A model generated the notes under the pieces. The model was given only the letters and a program-made list of their open reading frames with translations. It was not told the DNA's origin and ran no database searches. The translations under genes were made by a program, and so were the position numbers. From positions 1,499,407 through 1,563,406 of the forward strand of contig NZ_ATWF01000001.1 of NCBI RefSeq assembly GCF_000421105.1: a stretch of DNA of 64,000 bases, read 5' to 3'. Positions 17,423 to 26,802 of the stretch are shown piece by piece. Each line of letters starts with the position of its first letter. Within the stretch, counting starts at the first letter, position 1. Source of the DNA: Limisalsivibrio acetivorans (GTDB lineage: Bacteria; Chrysiogenota; Deferribacteres; Deferribacterales; Geovibrionaceae).

Positions 17423-18187
17423 CTAGTCAAACTGGGACTTGCGCTTTCCGGGGGATAGATAGGCATTGAGCTTCTGTTCCACAATCCTGGGGTTGTCCCC
17501 CGCCTGGATAGCCATAATTCCTGCTATCATAATCTCCCTCATGAGGATCTCCTCTGCGGAGCGGACCTTGAGCTTTCCGGTAATGGGCCCTGCAAACATG
17601 TTCATGATTATGGCGCCGTAGAATGTTGTAAGCAGTGCCACAGCCATCGAGGGGCCGATGGAGGAGGGGTCGTTAAGCGACTGCATCATCGCCACAAGGC
17701 CCACAAGGGTTCCGATCATACCCATCGCAGGTGCAAAGTCTCCCATCGCACCGAAGATGGAGGCTCCCAGCTTGTGCCTTTCCTCCATATAGTCTAGCTC
17801 TGTTTCCAGAATCGTTTTTATAACCTCAGGCTCAGTGCCGTCAACGGCAAGTCGTATGCCCTTCTTCAAAAAGTCATCGTCAAGCTCATCCTCTGCAGAT
17901 TCAAGGGAGAGGATACCGTCACGCCTGGCCTTGACAGCAAAGCCAACCAGCTGTTGTATAAGCTCGCCAAGGTCCTCGGACTTATGGAGAAATGCCTTGC
18001 TCAGCACCTTCCCCATACTGGCGATCTGTGCCATGGGGAAGTTGATCATAACAACACCCAAGGTTCCCCCGATAACGATAAGAACCGATGGGTAGTCGAT
18101 ATAAACACCCACTCCGGCTCCAATAATCAGAGCAACAACGATCAGAACGTAGGCCAGCACAAATCCAATTATCGTAGAAAGATCCAT
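17423..18187 (-). CDS. motA: flagellar stator protein MotA (PomA-like)
   Basis: 254 residues, the length of the short PomA/MotA type, with four membrane segments. The cytoplasmic loop carries the charged residues that contact the rotor, and the last two helices hold MGMIGTLVGLVAMM and AVALLTTFYGAIIMN, which form the ion path with MotB. It is the first gene after the flgE terminator and appears to have its own promoter (18255-18283). Confidence 0.94.
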   Translation of the reverse strand: MDLSTIIGFVLAYVLIVVALIIGAGVGVYIDYPSVLIVIGGTLGVVMINFPMAQIASMGKVLSKAFLHKSEDLGELIQQLVGFAVKARRDGILSLESAEDELDDDFLKKGIRLAVDGTEPEVIKTILETELDYMEERHKLGASIFGAMGDFAPAMGMIGTLVGLVAMMQSLNDPSSIGPSMAVALLTTFYGAIIMNMFAGPITGKLKVRSAEEILMREIMIAGIMAIQAGDNPRIVEQKLNAYLSPGKRKSQFD

Positions 18188-18254
18188 AGACTTCTTCCGT
18201 GACTATTTATGAAGAAACAGCGTTATAAGCATCTTGTAAATTTTCACTAATCTA

Positions 18255-18283
18255 AAGATACAGGATGAGAAAAGAAACATCAA
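18255..18283 (-). promoter_or_regulatory. promoter upstream of motA
   Basis: On the minus strand TTGATG, a 17-base spacer and TATCTT, ending about 68 bases before the motA start and just downstream of the flgE terminator. It would let the motA-to-fliQ genes be transcribed separately from fliK-flgD-flgE. Confidence 0.4.
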
Positions 18284-18299
18284 TAGAAATGTAGAGGTG

Positions 18300-18325
18300 A
18301 AAAAGGCGGGGAAAACCCCGCCTTT
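18300..18325 (-). terminator. rho-independent terminator after flgE
   Basis: Minus-strand stem GGCGGGG/CCCCGCC with a 4-base loop, flanked by AAA/TTT and followed by a T-run. It lies 12 bases beyond the flgE stop. Confidence 0.85.
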
Positions 18326-18336
18326 ATGATTATTTA

Positions 18337-21168
18337 TTAACGTTTAAGGGTGAGAAGCTCCTGCAGCATCTCATCACTGGTTGTAACCACCCTGGAGTTC
18401 GCCTGATACCCTCTCTGGGTCGTGATCATACTCACAAATTCCCTGGAGAGATCCACGTTTGAGTTCTCAAGGGCTCCCGAAGCTATGTCTCCGCGGAAGC
18501 TTGTCTGAGGCTTCCCGATAGCTGCTTCACCAGAGTTGCCTGTCTCGGCAAAAACCGTATCACCCACCTTCATAAGACCCTGTGGGTTTGTGAAGATAGC
18601 AAGGCTCACCTGGGCAAGGGTTCTAACGTTTCCGTTGGTATAGTAACCCACGATCTCACCTGCAGGGTTGAAGAGAGTCTGCTCAAGCTGCCCCACAGAG
18701 TAACCGTCCTGCTCTGTACTGCTCACCGAGGACTGCTCGGCGGAGATGTAGATCCCGTCATACTGGGAGGGGGTTCCAAGATTCATCTCGATGTCGCTGA
18801 TGGTTCCGGCCCCGTTTGCTGTATCGTAGTTGAAGGTAAGGTCCGCCATTCTGGTTCCGGCTGTACTTGTCACATAGTTGAATGAGCCGTCTGCATTGAA
18901 GTGCAGCAGGATCTCATCACCGCCGGTCTGGTTGAATGAAACGTTTGCGTTCGGGTCCGCTGCCTCAATGTTCAGTTTCCAGATGTTATTGGTGGAGTCC
19001 TCAAGGGTATATTCATATTTAAGAACGTGTGATTCACCCTGGGCATCGTATATGGTCTGGGATGTGTTGAGTGAACCTCCGTCTGCACTCTGGAGCGTCT
19101 GATACTCGAAATAGTCGTAAAACTTGGCGTAGTCTCCGCCGCCTACAACCTCAAACTTCATCCAGTCGATCTCGTTCGGCTCACCATCCTCACCGGTAAC
19201 CTGAAGCTTGCCGCTGTTCTCCTCGATATCACCCATATACTTAGCCAGCTGTGATTCTGTGGCGGAGGGATAGCCCATATAGTCCGCCATCATCTTCCGC
19301 ATATCGTCCAGAGTCTTGCCGTCTGCTGGTATTGTACCCGTGCCGGGTATGGAATCCCCGCCTACGGAGGCATTGAACTGGAGAATAGCTGTATCATCCA
19401 GGCCGAGGGATTCGCCGGAGCTGGTGTAAAGGTTGGTGAGCTCGTCCTCACCCTTAGCGTATCGGTAGAACTCTTCGGAATAGCCGAAATCGTTCGCTTC
19501 AATAAAACCTGGGTCGTTATCTGGGTCTGAGGGACCGAGGCTCATGGAACCTGAGGGGATCATGTTGTTCTCGAATACGGAGCCTGAATACGCCTTATCA
19601 ACCATAAAGCCTGAGAGGTCCATTCCGCTCACTGTTCCAGTGGCTGAATCGTATGTTCCAAGGTTCTGATACTCGAAACGCCCTTTATCCTCGTCGAACT
19701 GAACTGCGAAATCGCTGGCACGTAGAACGTTACCGTCGATGGCCTGCTCAATGGAGGCCGCCATCTCAGAAAGGGTGCTGAAATCCCTTCCAGCGTAGAC
19801 GGTGTCTTCGAAGAACATGTTATCACTGCTTCTACTGGTTGAGATCTCATTATAAGTTCCGGAGAGGGACTGCATTATTACCGAAAGATAGGGGCTTCCG
19901 CTGAATGAGTTAACCTGTACATCAACGCCGTTGTCCGTTTCTCTGGTTATCTTGAATGTACCATTAGTTATATCTACATTAAAGTCTGTGCCTGCCGCCG
20001 CTGTGGTGTCAAAAGTAATGGTCTCACCCGCTGCCCATGAACCTCCCCAAGCTGCACCGGGGATAGTTACATAGGGTCTGTCGGTGGCGGGGTTCATGGG
20101 TGAGAAGTCCTGCCCGACGATACCGGTACCGATAAGCCCCTCTGTGGCTCCGGTCACTGTATAGCGGGTGGGATCTGCGGGATCGATCTGGATTGTCCAG
20201 TTATCTGTAACCGCACCATGACTGCTTGCGCTAACCATCGTTTCGTCAAAGGTTCCGCCCACGGTGGTCTCAACAAAGTTGTTAGCAACGGCATTATTGC
20301 CTGCGGCCCCTTCCATCAGATCCTCTATCCTTGTACGAAGCTGACCCATGGTTTTGAAGTCCGTTCCGTAGGTGAGTGTCTCGGGATTGCCGTTCACATA
20401 CATAAGAAGCGATGAATCAACCTCAAGATTAAGGTTAACGTCGGAATCATTATACATAAATCCCATGTCGGTAATCTCGGTACCGTGTGCCTTGATCCTC
20501 ACAGGCTCGTTATCCACAAGGTCCATCTTGATACCGTTTGTACTGAAGATTGAAAAAACATCGTTCGCTGTATTTGCAGTATGTAGTAGAGAGGGATACT
20601 CAAGGATAGAAGGATCCGCCTGTGTATTAAGAACCGCGTTCATGGAAACCTCGGAAGTTGGGTTCGCCTGAACGGTCTGGTAGTTGGCATCTATGACGAT
20701 GTCGCTAACCTCGGTACTGTCCTGCACCTCTCCGGTGGCGGGATCCGCCATCCATCCCTGCACAGTGTAACCGGCGGGGGTAACAAGGGTGCCGTGACGG
20801 TCGAAGTTGAAGTCACCGGCCCTTGAATAGTACATCTCATTCGCCCCCTCGCCTCTCACAACAAAGAAACCGTCACCCTGAATTGCAAGGTCTGTGGTCT
20901 TTGAGGTTGTGGAGAGTGTACCGGGTTCGAATATGTTATCCACGGCGGCGAGGTAGCCACCAAGACCAACCTGCCTTGGGTTGATTCCGCCGTTGTTGTC
21001 CGTAGGGGCTTTACCCCCTGTGAGCGTCTGGCTGAGGAGGGACTGGAATATAGCTCTTCCCCCCTTGAAGCCCGTTGTATTCACGTTTGATATATTGTTT
21101 CCGATAACATCCATCGCTTTCTGGTTAACATCCAGACCTGTGATGGCGGAATAGAGTGATCTCATCAT
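18337..21168 (-). CDS. flgE: flagellar hook protein FlgE, very large
   Basis: 943 residues, more than twice the ~400 of enteric FlgE. The N-terminal rod/hook motif (MRSLYSAITGLDVNQKAMDV, then GNNISNVNTTGFKGGRAIFQ) and the C-terminal hook helix (DLSREFVSMITTQRGYQANS) are intact, so it should polymerise into the hook. The extra length lies in the central variable, surface-exposed domains, rich in Thr, Ser, Asp and Gly. Similar enlargement is known in Campylobacterota hooks. Two consecutive ATG codons follow GGAGG, and either could serve. It follows flgD by 17 bases. Confidence 0.95.
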   Translation of the reverse strand: MMRSLYSAITGLDVNQKAMDVIGNNISNVNTTGFKGGRAIFQSLLSQTLTGGKAPTDNNGGINPRQVGLGGYLAAVDNIFEPGTLSTTSKTTDLAIQGDGFFVVRGEGANEMYYSRAGDFNFDRHGTLVTPAGYTVQGWMADPATGEVQDSTEVSDIVIDANYQTVQANPTSEVSMNAVLNTQADPSILEYPSLLHTANTANDVFSIFSTNGIKMDLVDNEPVRIKAHGTEITDMGFMYNDSDVNLNLEVDSSLLMYVNGNPETLTYGTDFKTMGQLRTRIEDLMEGAAGNNAVANNFVETTVGGTFDETMVSASSHGAVTDNWTIQIDPADPTRYTVTGATEGLIGTGIVGQDFSPMNPATDRPYVTIPGAAWGGSWAAGETITFDTTAAAGTDFNVDITNGTFKITRETDNGVDVQVNSFSGSPYLSVIMQSLSGTYNEISTSRSSDNMFFEDTVYAGRDFSTLSEMAASIEQAIDGNVLRASDFAVQFDEDKGRFEYQNLGTYDSATGTVSGMDLSGFMVDKAYSGSVFENNMIPSGSMSLGPSDPDNDPGFIEANDFGYSEEFYRYAKGEDELTNLYTSSGESLGLDDTAILQFNASVGGDSIPGTGTIPADGKTLDDMRKMMADYMGYPSATESQLAKYMGDIEENSGKLQVTGEDGEPNEIDWMKFEVVGGGDYAKFYDYFEYQTLQSADGGSLNTSQTIYDAQGESHVLKYEYTLEDSTNNIWKLNIEAADPNANVSFNQTGGDEILLHFNADGSFNYVTSTAGTRMADLTFNYDTANGAGTISDIEMNLGTPSQYDGIYISAEQSSVSSTEQDGYSVGQLEQTLFNPAGEIVGYYTNGNVRTLAQVSLAIFTNPQGLMKVGDTVFAETGNSGEAAIGKPQTSFRGDIASGALENSNVDLSREFVSMITTQRGYQANSRVVTTSDEMLQELLTLKR

Positions 21169-21185
21169 AAGGACACCTCCCTCAC

Positions 21186-21899
21186 CTAACTTCCTCTAAC
21201 CGAGATAATCTTGTCTGAACCGACCTTTTCACCGTATACGCTGAAAACGATCTTTCCGCCGTCCAGTGTTGCGCTGTCCACAACGCCGTTGGCATATGTC
21301 TGTGTTTCAAGCTCGTTGCCATCCACATCAACTGCATTGACCCTGAACTTATAAACACCGGGCTCAACCATATTGCCTTCCGCATCGGAACCATCCCAGT
21401 AGAAGGTGTTTTTGCCCTGATCGTAGGAACCTGCCTGGAAAGTGTTTACCACCCTCCCCGCTTTATCCATTATCGAAATCTCGGTTTTAAACGATGCCTG
21501 ATCGGGAAGCTCGAACTGCATTGCTCCGACCTCACCGTCGAAGACGATATTGTTGCCTTCGTAATCAACGGTCTTACCTATGAAGCTGGATGCTGAGAAA
21601 AGGTTATTTACCCCCTGGGCGCCTGTCATGGTATCGCTGAGCTTGCTGATGGATTCATTCATATTAACAAGCTGCTCGAGCTGAGAGAACTGGCTTGTCT
21701 GACTGGTGAGCTCAGAGTTCTTCATCGGCTCAAGGGGATCCTGGTTCTGAAGTTCAGTTACCAGAAGGTTGAGGAAATCCTGTTGATCCATTTCGCCGTG
21801 ATCGTTATCGACGTTGTTTTTTTCCTCAGGAGCCTGCCCGCCATTGAGCAGCTCATACATATTTTTGTCCACGGTTGTTCCGTTGGATACGTTCATCAT
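21186..21899 (-). CDS. flgD: flagellar hook-capping protein FlgD
   Basis: 237 residues. The N-terminal capping segment (QDFLNLLVTELQNQDPLEPM, then KNSELTSQTSQFSQLEQL) and the Tudor/FnIII-like C-terminal half (NTFYWDGSDAEGN; GVYKFRVNAVD) are typical. FlgD caps the growing hook and allows FlgE to assemble. ATG-ATG start behind GGAGG. It sits between fliK and flgE in the usual hook-operon order. Confidence 0.95.
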   Translation of the reverse strand: MMNVSNGTTVDKNMYELLNGGQAPEEKNNVDNDHGEMDQQDFLNLLVTELQNQDPLEPMKNSELTSQTSQFSQLEQLVNMNESISKLSDTMTGAQGVNNLFSASSFIGKTVDYEGNNIVFDGEVGAMQFELPDQASFKTEISIMDKAGRVVNTFQAGSYDQGKNTFYWDGSDAEGNMVEPGVYKFRVNAVDVDGNELETQTYANGVVDSATLDGGKIVFSVYGEKVGSDKIISVRGS

Positions 21900-21928
21900 G
21901 GTAAATCCTCCGTGATGCTCAAGCAGCT

Positions 21929-23047
21929 TTAGGCGTATATACCTCTGCTGCTGTCGTCCTCTTCATCCTCTTCGGGGGTGTCCCCGCCTGCGTCGGCGGA
22001 TGATGAGCCTTTCTTATTTGAGCTGTCCTGCTGAAATTCTTCCCTCGGGTCCCTGTCTGCGAAGAGGAATTCCATCTTCTCCAGGATTATCCCCTTCTCT
22101 TCAAGATGCTGACGTATCTGATCCGTATGCGAGCTCATAAGGGCCTTCGCTTCCTGACTCTCAAAGCTTACCTTTGCGGTTATCTTGCCTGAGTTGTCCA
22201 CAAGCTCGATATTCATCCTGCCCAAATCTTTCGGAACAAGCTGAATCGAAAGCTTCTTTGCCTCCTGGCTCTTAGCAACCTCGATCATCTCTGCAATCTT
22301 CAGGATCTCCTTTGGGTTTCTTACCTCAATCTCTTGTGGTATCGCTGTGGGCTTTGCGATCTGCTGTTTCTCTCCACCTCTTATAGTCTGGTCGAAGAGA
22401 GAGCCGTCATTAAAGCCGGTAAGCTTAGGTTTTTCATCGGAACCGGGCATGTTTGCCTCAATGGTTCCCTCTGTGCGGACAAAGCGGAAAACCTGCTCCT
22501 TCTTCTCGCCATTCTGCTGTGAGGCAAGCTCTTTCAGCTTTGCCTCAAGAACCTCCAGCTCTTCCTGGGTGAGCTCTGTGCTCATCTGCTCCATCACATT
22601 GCTGTTCTGCATAGCGAGTGCCAGATTTTTGTTCTGCTGGTTTCCGGCGGAATTGCTGAAGCCTTCAGCATTCTTTACGAAGAGCGTTTCGGCGAGCTTA
22701 ATCATAGTTTCCTGCACACCTATTCCGTTCATCTTCAGGACCTCCTGCAGATGTTCCAGAAATTCAGCCGCCTCCTCCTCAGAATCGATACCCGCCAGAG
22801 CCTCTTTAAGCTCCGCCTTCTGTTCCTCGGGGATATCCAGATTATCTATCACCTCTTCGGGCGTTTCTGCCTGCGTCGATTGTTCACTGCCGCTATCTCG
22901 CTGTCCGTTTCCTGCCTCTGTGCGGTTAAGGTATTTCTTCATCATACCTTCGAAAGCGCCTGGGCCGTCATTCGGTACTGCGGATATGTCTTTGCCGGGT
23001 GCAGCGGATGTCTGCTGCATCATTCCAATCATGGACAATAGTTCCAT
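21929..23047 (-). CDS. fliK: flagellar hook-length control protein FliK
   Basis: 372 residues from ATG 23047. The in-frame GTG at 23053 lies one base from GGAGG, too close to initiate, whereas the ATG has seven-base spacing. The N-terminal two thirds is low-complexity, Glu/Gln-rich ruler sequence. The C-terminal Flg_hook domain (IQLVPKDLGRMNIELVDNSGKI; LMSSHTDQIRQHLEEKGI) switches export specificity from hook to filament. It ends in an acidic Ser/Asp tail and is first gene of the fliK-flgD-flgE unit. Confidence 0.9.
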   Translation of the reverse strand: MELLSMIGMMQQTSAAPGKDISAVPNDGPGAFEGMMKKYLNRTEAGNGQRDSGSEQSTQAETPEEVIDNLDIPEEQKAELKEALAGIDSEEEAAEFLEHLQEVLKMNGIGVQETMIKLAETLFVKNAEGFSNSAGNQQNKNLALAMQNSNVMEQMSTELTQEELEVLEAKLKELASQQNGEKKEQVFRFVRTEGTIEANMPGSDEKPKLTGFNDGSLFDQTIRGGEKQQIAKPTAIPQEIEVRNPKEILKIAEMIEVAKSQEAKKLSIQLVPKDLGRMNIELVDNSGKITAKVSFESQEAKALMSSHTDQIRQHLEEKGIILEKMEFLFADRDPREEFQQDSSNKKGSSSADAGGDTPEEDEEDDSSRGIYA

Positions 23048-23085
23048 ATCCACACCTCCGGCTTCTCAATAGAAAAAAAAGTGCC

Positions 23086-23112
23086 AAAAGTTTTTCAGCT
23101 TTCTGCCGATAG
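23086..23112 (+). promoter_or_regulatory. sigma-28 (FliA)-like promoter on the strand opposite fliK
   Basis: AAAAGTTT at 23086-23093, an 11-base spacer, and GCCGATAG at 23105-23112 match the enteric sigma-28 consensus TAAAGTTT-N11-GCCGATAA at 14 of 16 positions. It points right, away from fliK, into the 200-base gap before the lpxB 3' end. No gene of obvious quality follows. It could produce a small or antisense RNA, or be coincidental. Confidence 0.4.
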
Positions 23113-23312
23113 TATTATACGGGTCAAAACATACGGTCCTGCACAATATAGTCAAGCTTCACCAACACCTTATGACTATACCTCAACTCTGCGAGCATCG
23201 ATAGCAGTCCTCCACGATGAGTCTAAGGGATCAGGAACATATTTTCCGTAATTCTGAAATATTGAAGAGAATAGGCTTATGCAGTAGGCGTATAGGCTGG
23301 TTTATGAATGGA

Positions 23313-24443
23313 TCAGGAGAGTTTTTCCCTTTCCGAGAGGAAGGAATAAATTTCCCAAGCCGCTTTTTCCGAAGGATTGAGGCCGATAAAAGGCTCTGCC
23401 ACTCTCTCCAGATCACTTTTAACCGTTTCATAGGATCCGAAAACCTTTTCGGTGCTGTCTATAATTCTGGAAGGGACAAGATCCTCCTGAAGGCATTCGG
23501 GCACAATTCCTCTACCCGCTATAAGGTTAGGCAGTCCGAGGAACTTGATCTTTAATACTATCTTTCCGATTATCTGGCTTACGATTCCCACCTTATACAA
23601 CACAACCATGGGCGTACCCAGCACAGCAGCCTCAAGGGTGGCCGTACCTGAACAGATCCAGAGCAAATCGGCATGCTTCATTATATCGTAGGTGAGCTCG
23701 GCAACTTTGAAATTCTTACCCCTAAGGTGCTCCATTATCTTCTCATCGGGTACAGAGGACGCCTTTGACACAATAAACTGGTAATCTTCCCCCATATTTT
23801 CTGCACTCTTCAGCATTACTGGAAGCAGAGTGTCCACCTCACGAAACCTGGAGCCAGGCAGAAGACCGATTATCTTTTTAGAAGGATCAAGACCGGCATC
23901 CTCCAGAAAGGAGTCCCTTTCGGTGTATTTGAGTTCAATACTGTCTACGATAGGATTTCCAATAAACCGTGCGTTTATACCCTCTTTTTTGAAAAGCTCC
24001 TCCTCAAAGGGGAGTATGCAGAGAAGAAGATCTACGCACTCACGGATTGTATTCACCCGCTTGTAGTTCCACGCCCATACCTGTGGTGCGATAAAGAATA
24101 TGACAGGGATACCCTTTTCACGAATCTTTTTGGCAAAACGAAGATTAAAACCGGGGTAATCCACTAGCAGAACAGCATCGGGCTTCACTTCATCGAGTTT
24201 TTCCAGAAGATCATCACGCACTTTGAAAAGGAAGGGGAGTTTTTTCAGGATCCCGTCAAGACCGATGACGGAGAGTTCATCTATACTGTAGTACTGAACC
24301 TGCCCAAGCTCGGCAAGCTTTCTGCCGCCTGTACCGTAAAGCTCAAATGCACAATGCCTGGCCAGCTTCTTAAACATGCTGGAGGCATGGTTATCGCCGG
24401 ACTGTTCGCCGGCGATAACGAAAAACTTCTTACATGTCGACAT
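23313..24443 (-). CDS. lpxB: lipid-A-disaccharide synthase
   Basis: 376 residues, normal length. Joins UDP-diacylglucosamine and lipid X to form the lipid A disaccharide, at the inner face of the inner membrane. Family blocks are clear: FFVIAGEQSGDNHASSMFK at the N-terminus, LVDYPGFNLRFAKK, YFIAPQVWAWN-like (FFIAPQVWAWNYKRV), GLLPGSRFREV and the CSGTATLEAAVLGTPMVV donor-binding segment. The start overlaps the end of pilQ by 14 nt, so it is the last gene of the pil run. Shows the organism makes lipid A. Confidence 0.95.
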   Translation of the reverse strand: MSTCKKFFVIAGEQSGDNHASSMFKKLARHCAFELYGTGGRKLAELGQVQYYSIDELSVIGLDGILKKLPFLFKVRDDLLEKLDEVKPDAVLLVDYPGFNLRFAKKIREKGIPVIFFIAPQVWAWNYKRVNTIRECVDLLLCILPFEEELFKKEGINARFIGNPIVDSIELKYTERDSFLEDAGLDPSKKIIGLLPGSRFREVDTLLPVMLKSAENMGEDYQFIVSKASSVPDEKIMEHLRGKNFKVAELTYDIMKHADLLWICSGTATLEAAVLGTPMVVLYKVGIVSQIIGKIVLKIKFLGLPNLIAGRGIVPECLQEDLVPSRIIDSTEKVFGSYETVKSDLERVAEPFIGLNPSEKAAWEIYSFLSEREKLS

Positions 24444-26802
24444 AAGGTGTTATGAAAACAAGAAGTTCGCTTCTTGTAACCCTTTTCGTTTTACCCTTGA
24501 AAAGGTATCCAAGTACAGGGATGTCCTTGAAGCCGGGAACGCCGGTATCTATTGTCGACTGCTCATCCTGATACAGTCCGCCGATAACCGTTGTCTCTCC
24601 ATTCGCAAGGAGCACCTTTGTCTCGGCCTTCTTCTCATCGGATGTGGCTGTGTTTGCCGTTACCTCGCCGAGGGAGCTTTTCTCAACATCGATATCCAGA
24701 AATACCATCTTGTTTGATGTTATTTGAGGCCTAACGGTGAGCTTGATTCCAACATCGATCTCCTCGGCCTCGGCGTTATCCCCCGAAGGAACGATAAGCG
24801 CTGTGCTTCCGCTCTTAATAGTGGCTTCCATGTTATCAAGGGTTGTCACACGGGGGCTTGATATGGTCTTGGCCTTGTTCTGGGTTTCAAGGGCGCTGAG
24901 CGCAAGGTCCAGCCCGAAGGTTCCCGTGCGGTTAAGGAGCGAAAGACCGATAGTACCCACAGCACCAGCTGCCGGGATATTCACCATGTATCCGCTGGAA
25001 TCCCCTCCGACATCTACCTGATTAGGGAAGTGAACCTTGGTTGTATCGTTAACGGAGGCACCCCACTGTATACCCAGCCCGAGGCTGTTAATGTCCGTAA
25101 CCTCAACTATGCGAGCCTCGATGGTAACCTGGGGCGTTCTTTTATCAACACTCTTCATAAGGCGCTTAACTTCCTGAATCGCCTCTTTGGTATCTGTTAT
25201 AACAAAGCTGTTTGTACGGGCCTCAACCTCAACCTTGCCTCGGTTTGAAAGGACCGATTGGATAATACCCACAAGCTCACCCGCAGTGGCGAAATTAACA
25301 CTAACGACCTCTGTCTGAAGAGGTGCAAGGTTTTTCGCCTCCATCTCGGCACGTTTTCTCGCCTCTATCTCCGCCTGACGCTGCTGGTATCTGGTTGAGG
25401 AGATAACCCAGGCAATGTTCCCTTCTTCAACTAGGGTTAGGTTTCTGTCCCGCAGGATAAGTTTAAGGGCTGTCTCGTAATCAACATCCTTCAAAAAAAG
25501 GGTAACCTCTCCTTTGACTCCTTCGCCGAAGATGAGGTTCATGTCCCTTCCATAATAGATAAGACGGATCGCCTCACGGATATCCATTTCCTTCATGTTA
25601 AGGGTTATGAGGTTGTCCTTGTTCACCTCTTGCTTACTATCTCCCTCTTTCTTTTCAGGGGCCTTTGCAAGCTCCATAGCTGCCCTTGCAAACTCCTCGT
25701 AGCTTGCGCTTATGAGAAGGCCCTCGGGGGTTGTATCCACCCTTGCGAAGATATCCGCAGAGGGCTCGAGGACGAGAACGGGCTTGCCGTCTATCTTAAC
25801 AAGCTCTATCTCGCTGAATGGCATATTGCTGAAGCTGAATCTGTTCTTAACGTTGCCGAGCATCTTTACATCACTTTCAAACTCAAGGTGAAGGGCGTTG
25901 TTTACTATCTTTTTGGTGTAGCTCACCCGGCCAACAAATTTGACCACGATGCTCTGTATATTCTTGTAGTTAAGGGTATCTATGGATGCTATATAGCGCT
26001 CCTCTTCGGGAGCTGCCGCCATGTCGCTGGTTATAGTCAGCTTGGAGCCGTTCTGTCCTGCGAAAACAGGTACCCTGCTGAACACATCCACGAGGAAGCG
26101 AACCTTCTTGGGGGGATAGTATTCGCCAACTTTAATACCGGAGACCACGCCGTTTCCGGGGTATGCCTTCTTACCGAGACTGCTTTTGACATCGAAGAGG
26201 TCCACAAAGAGGGTGTTATCGTCAAGGTAGCCGTAGTCGTACCTAGCCACACCGTCCAGACCTATCTCAAGGTGGAGAGTTCCGTCATTGGATTTATCTG
26301 CGAATGATTTAACAGCATCTGCGAGACCTACCTTTTCGGGGGCTAGGTTCTCAACATCCATGCCATAGCTTCCAAGGGTATCTGATTTCAGATCAGGGAG
26401 TGCAGTGCGGAAGGTTACGCCGAGGGTGTTGTTGTCATCCATGGAGTAATCGTAATCCACATTCTCTGTAAGCAGTATCTCAATCTGGCTCATCGCCTTG
26501 CCGGGGGTAAACACAATCCCCTCGACGACTGTGTCGGAGAAGTTGTAGTGAAGAACCTCTTCGCTGAATTTTGCGTCCGGGGCAAAGACAACTATCTTAT
26601 AGGGGCTCTTGGAGTAAAGCACACGAAAGCCCACCGGCTCACTCGCTCGAACCGTTGCTCCGTATTCACCGTCTCCCAGATCTACAATCCTGAAATTCTT
26701 TATCTCCGTTGCAGGCTTCTCATCCGCAACAGGCTGCTTGCCTGCGCAGGATACAAGAAGCATAACTGCAGCTATAAAAATTGCTAATCTGTATGCCCTC
26801 AT
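24430..26802 (-). CDS. pilQ: type IV pilus secretin PilQ
   Basis: 790 residues. The N-terminus has a lipobox-like end (MLLVSCAG). Tandem AMIN domains (to about 350) bind peptidoglycan. An STN/secretin N0 domain (ITLNMKEMDIREAIRLIYYG), an N1/KH domain (NSFVITDTKEAIQEVKRLMK) and the C-terminal secretin barrel (KTISSPRVTTLDNMEATIKSG; ELLVFITPYV) follow. It forms the outer-membrane channel for the pilus. Overlaps pilP by 4 nt and lpxB by 14 nt. Confidence 0.95.
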   Translation of the reverse strand: MRAYRLAIFIAAVMLLVSCAGKQPVADEKPATEIKNFRIVDLGDGEYGATVRASEPVGFRVLYSKSPYKIVVFAPDAKFSEEVLHYNFSDTVVEGIVFTPGKAMSQIEILLTENVDYDYSMDDNNTLGVTFRTALPDLKSDTLGSYGMDVENLAPEKVGLADAVKSFADKSNDGTLHLEIGLDGVARYDYGYLDDNTLFVDLFDVKSSLGKKAYPGNGVVSGIKVGEYYPPKKVRFLVDVFSRVPVFAGQNGSKLTITSDMAAAPEEERYIASIDTLNYKNIQSIVVKFVGRVSYTKKIVNNALHLEFESDVKMLGNVKNRFSFSNMPFSEIELVKIDGKPVLVLEPSADIFARVDTTPEGLLISASYEEFARAAMELAKAPEKKEGDSKQEVNKDNLITLNMKEMDIREAIRLIYYGRDMNLIFGEGVKGEVTLFLKDVDYETALKLILRDRNLTLVEEGNIAWVISSTRYQQRQAEIEARKRAEMEAKNLAPLQTEVVSVNFATAGELVGIIQSVLSNRGKVEVEARTNSFVITDTKEAIQEVKRLMKSVDKRTPQVTIEARIVEVTDINSLGLGIQWGASVNDTTKVHFPNQVDVGGDSSGYMVNIPAAGAVGTIGLSLLNRTGTFGLDLALSALETQNKAKTISSPRVTTLDNMEATIKSGSTALIVPSGDNAEAEEIDVGIKLTVRPQITSNKMVFLDIDVEKSSLGEVTANTATSDEKKAETKVLLANGETTVIGGLYQDEQSTIDTGVPGFKDIPVLGYLFKGKTKRVTRSELLVFITPYVDM

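Noticed and set aside
23060-23086. Sigma-54 promoter for fliK (TGGCAC on the minus strand)
   Set aside because: The -24 half is perfect, but the -12 position lacks GC and the start point would fall on the ribosome site.
23217-23555. 112-codon plus-strand frame downstream of the sigma-28-like promoter
   Set aside because: Most of it is antisense to the conserved C-terminus of lpxB, and it has no ribosome site or recognisable product.
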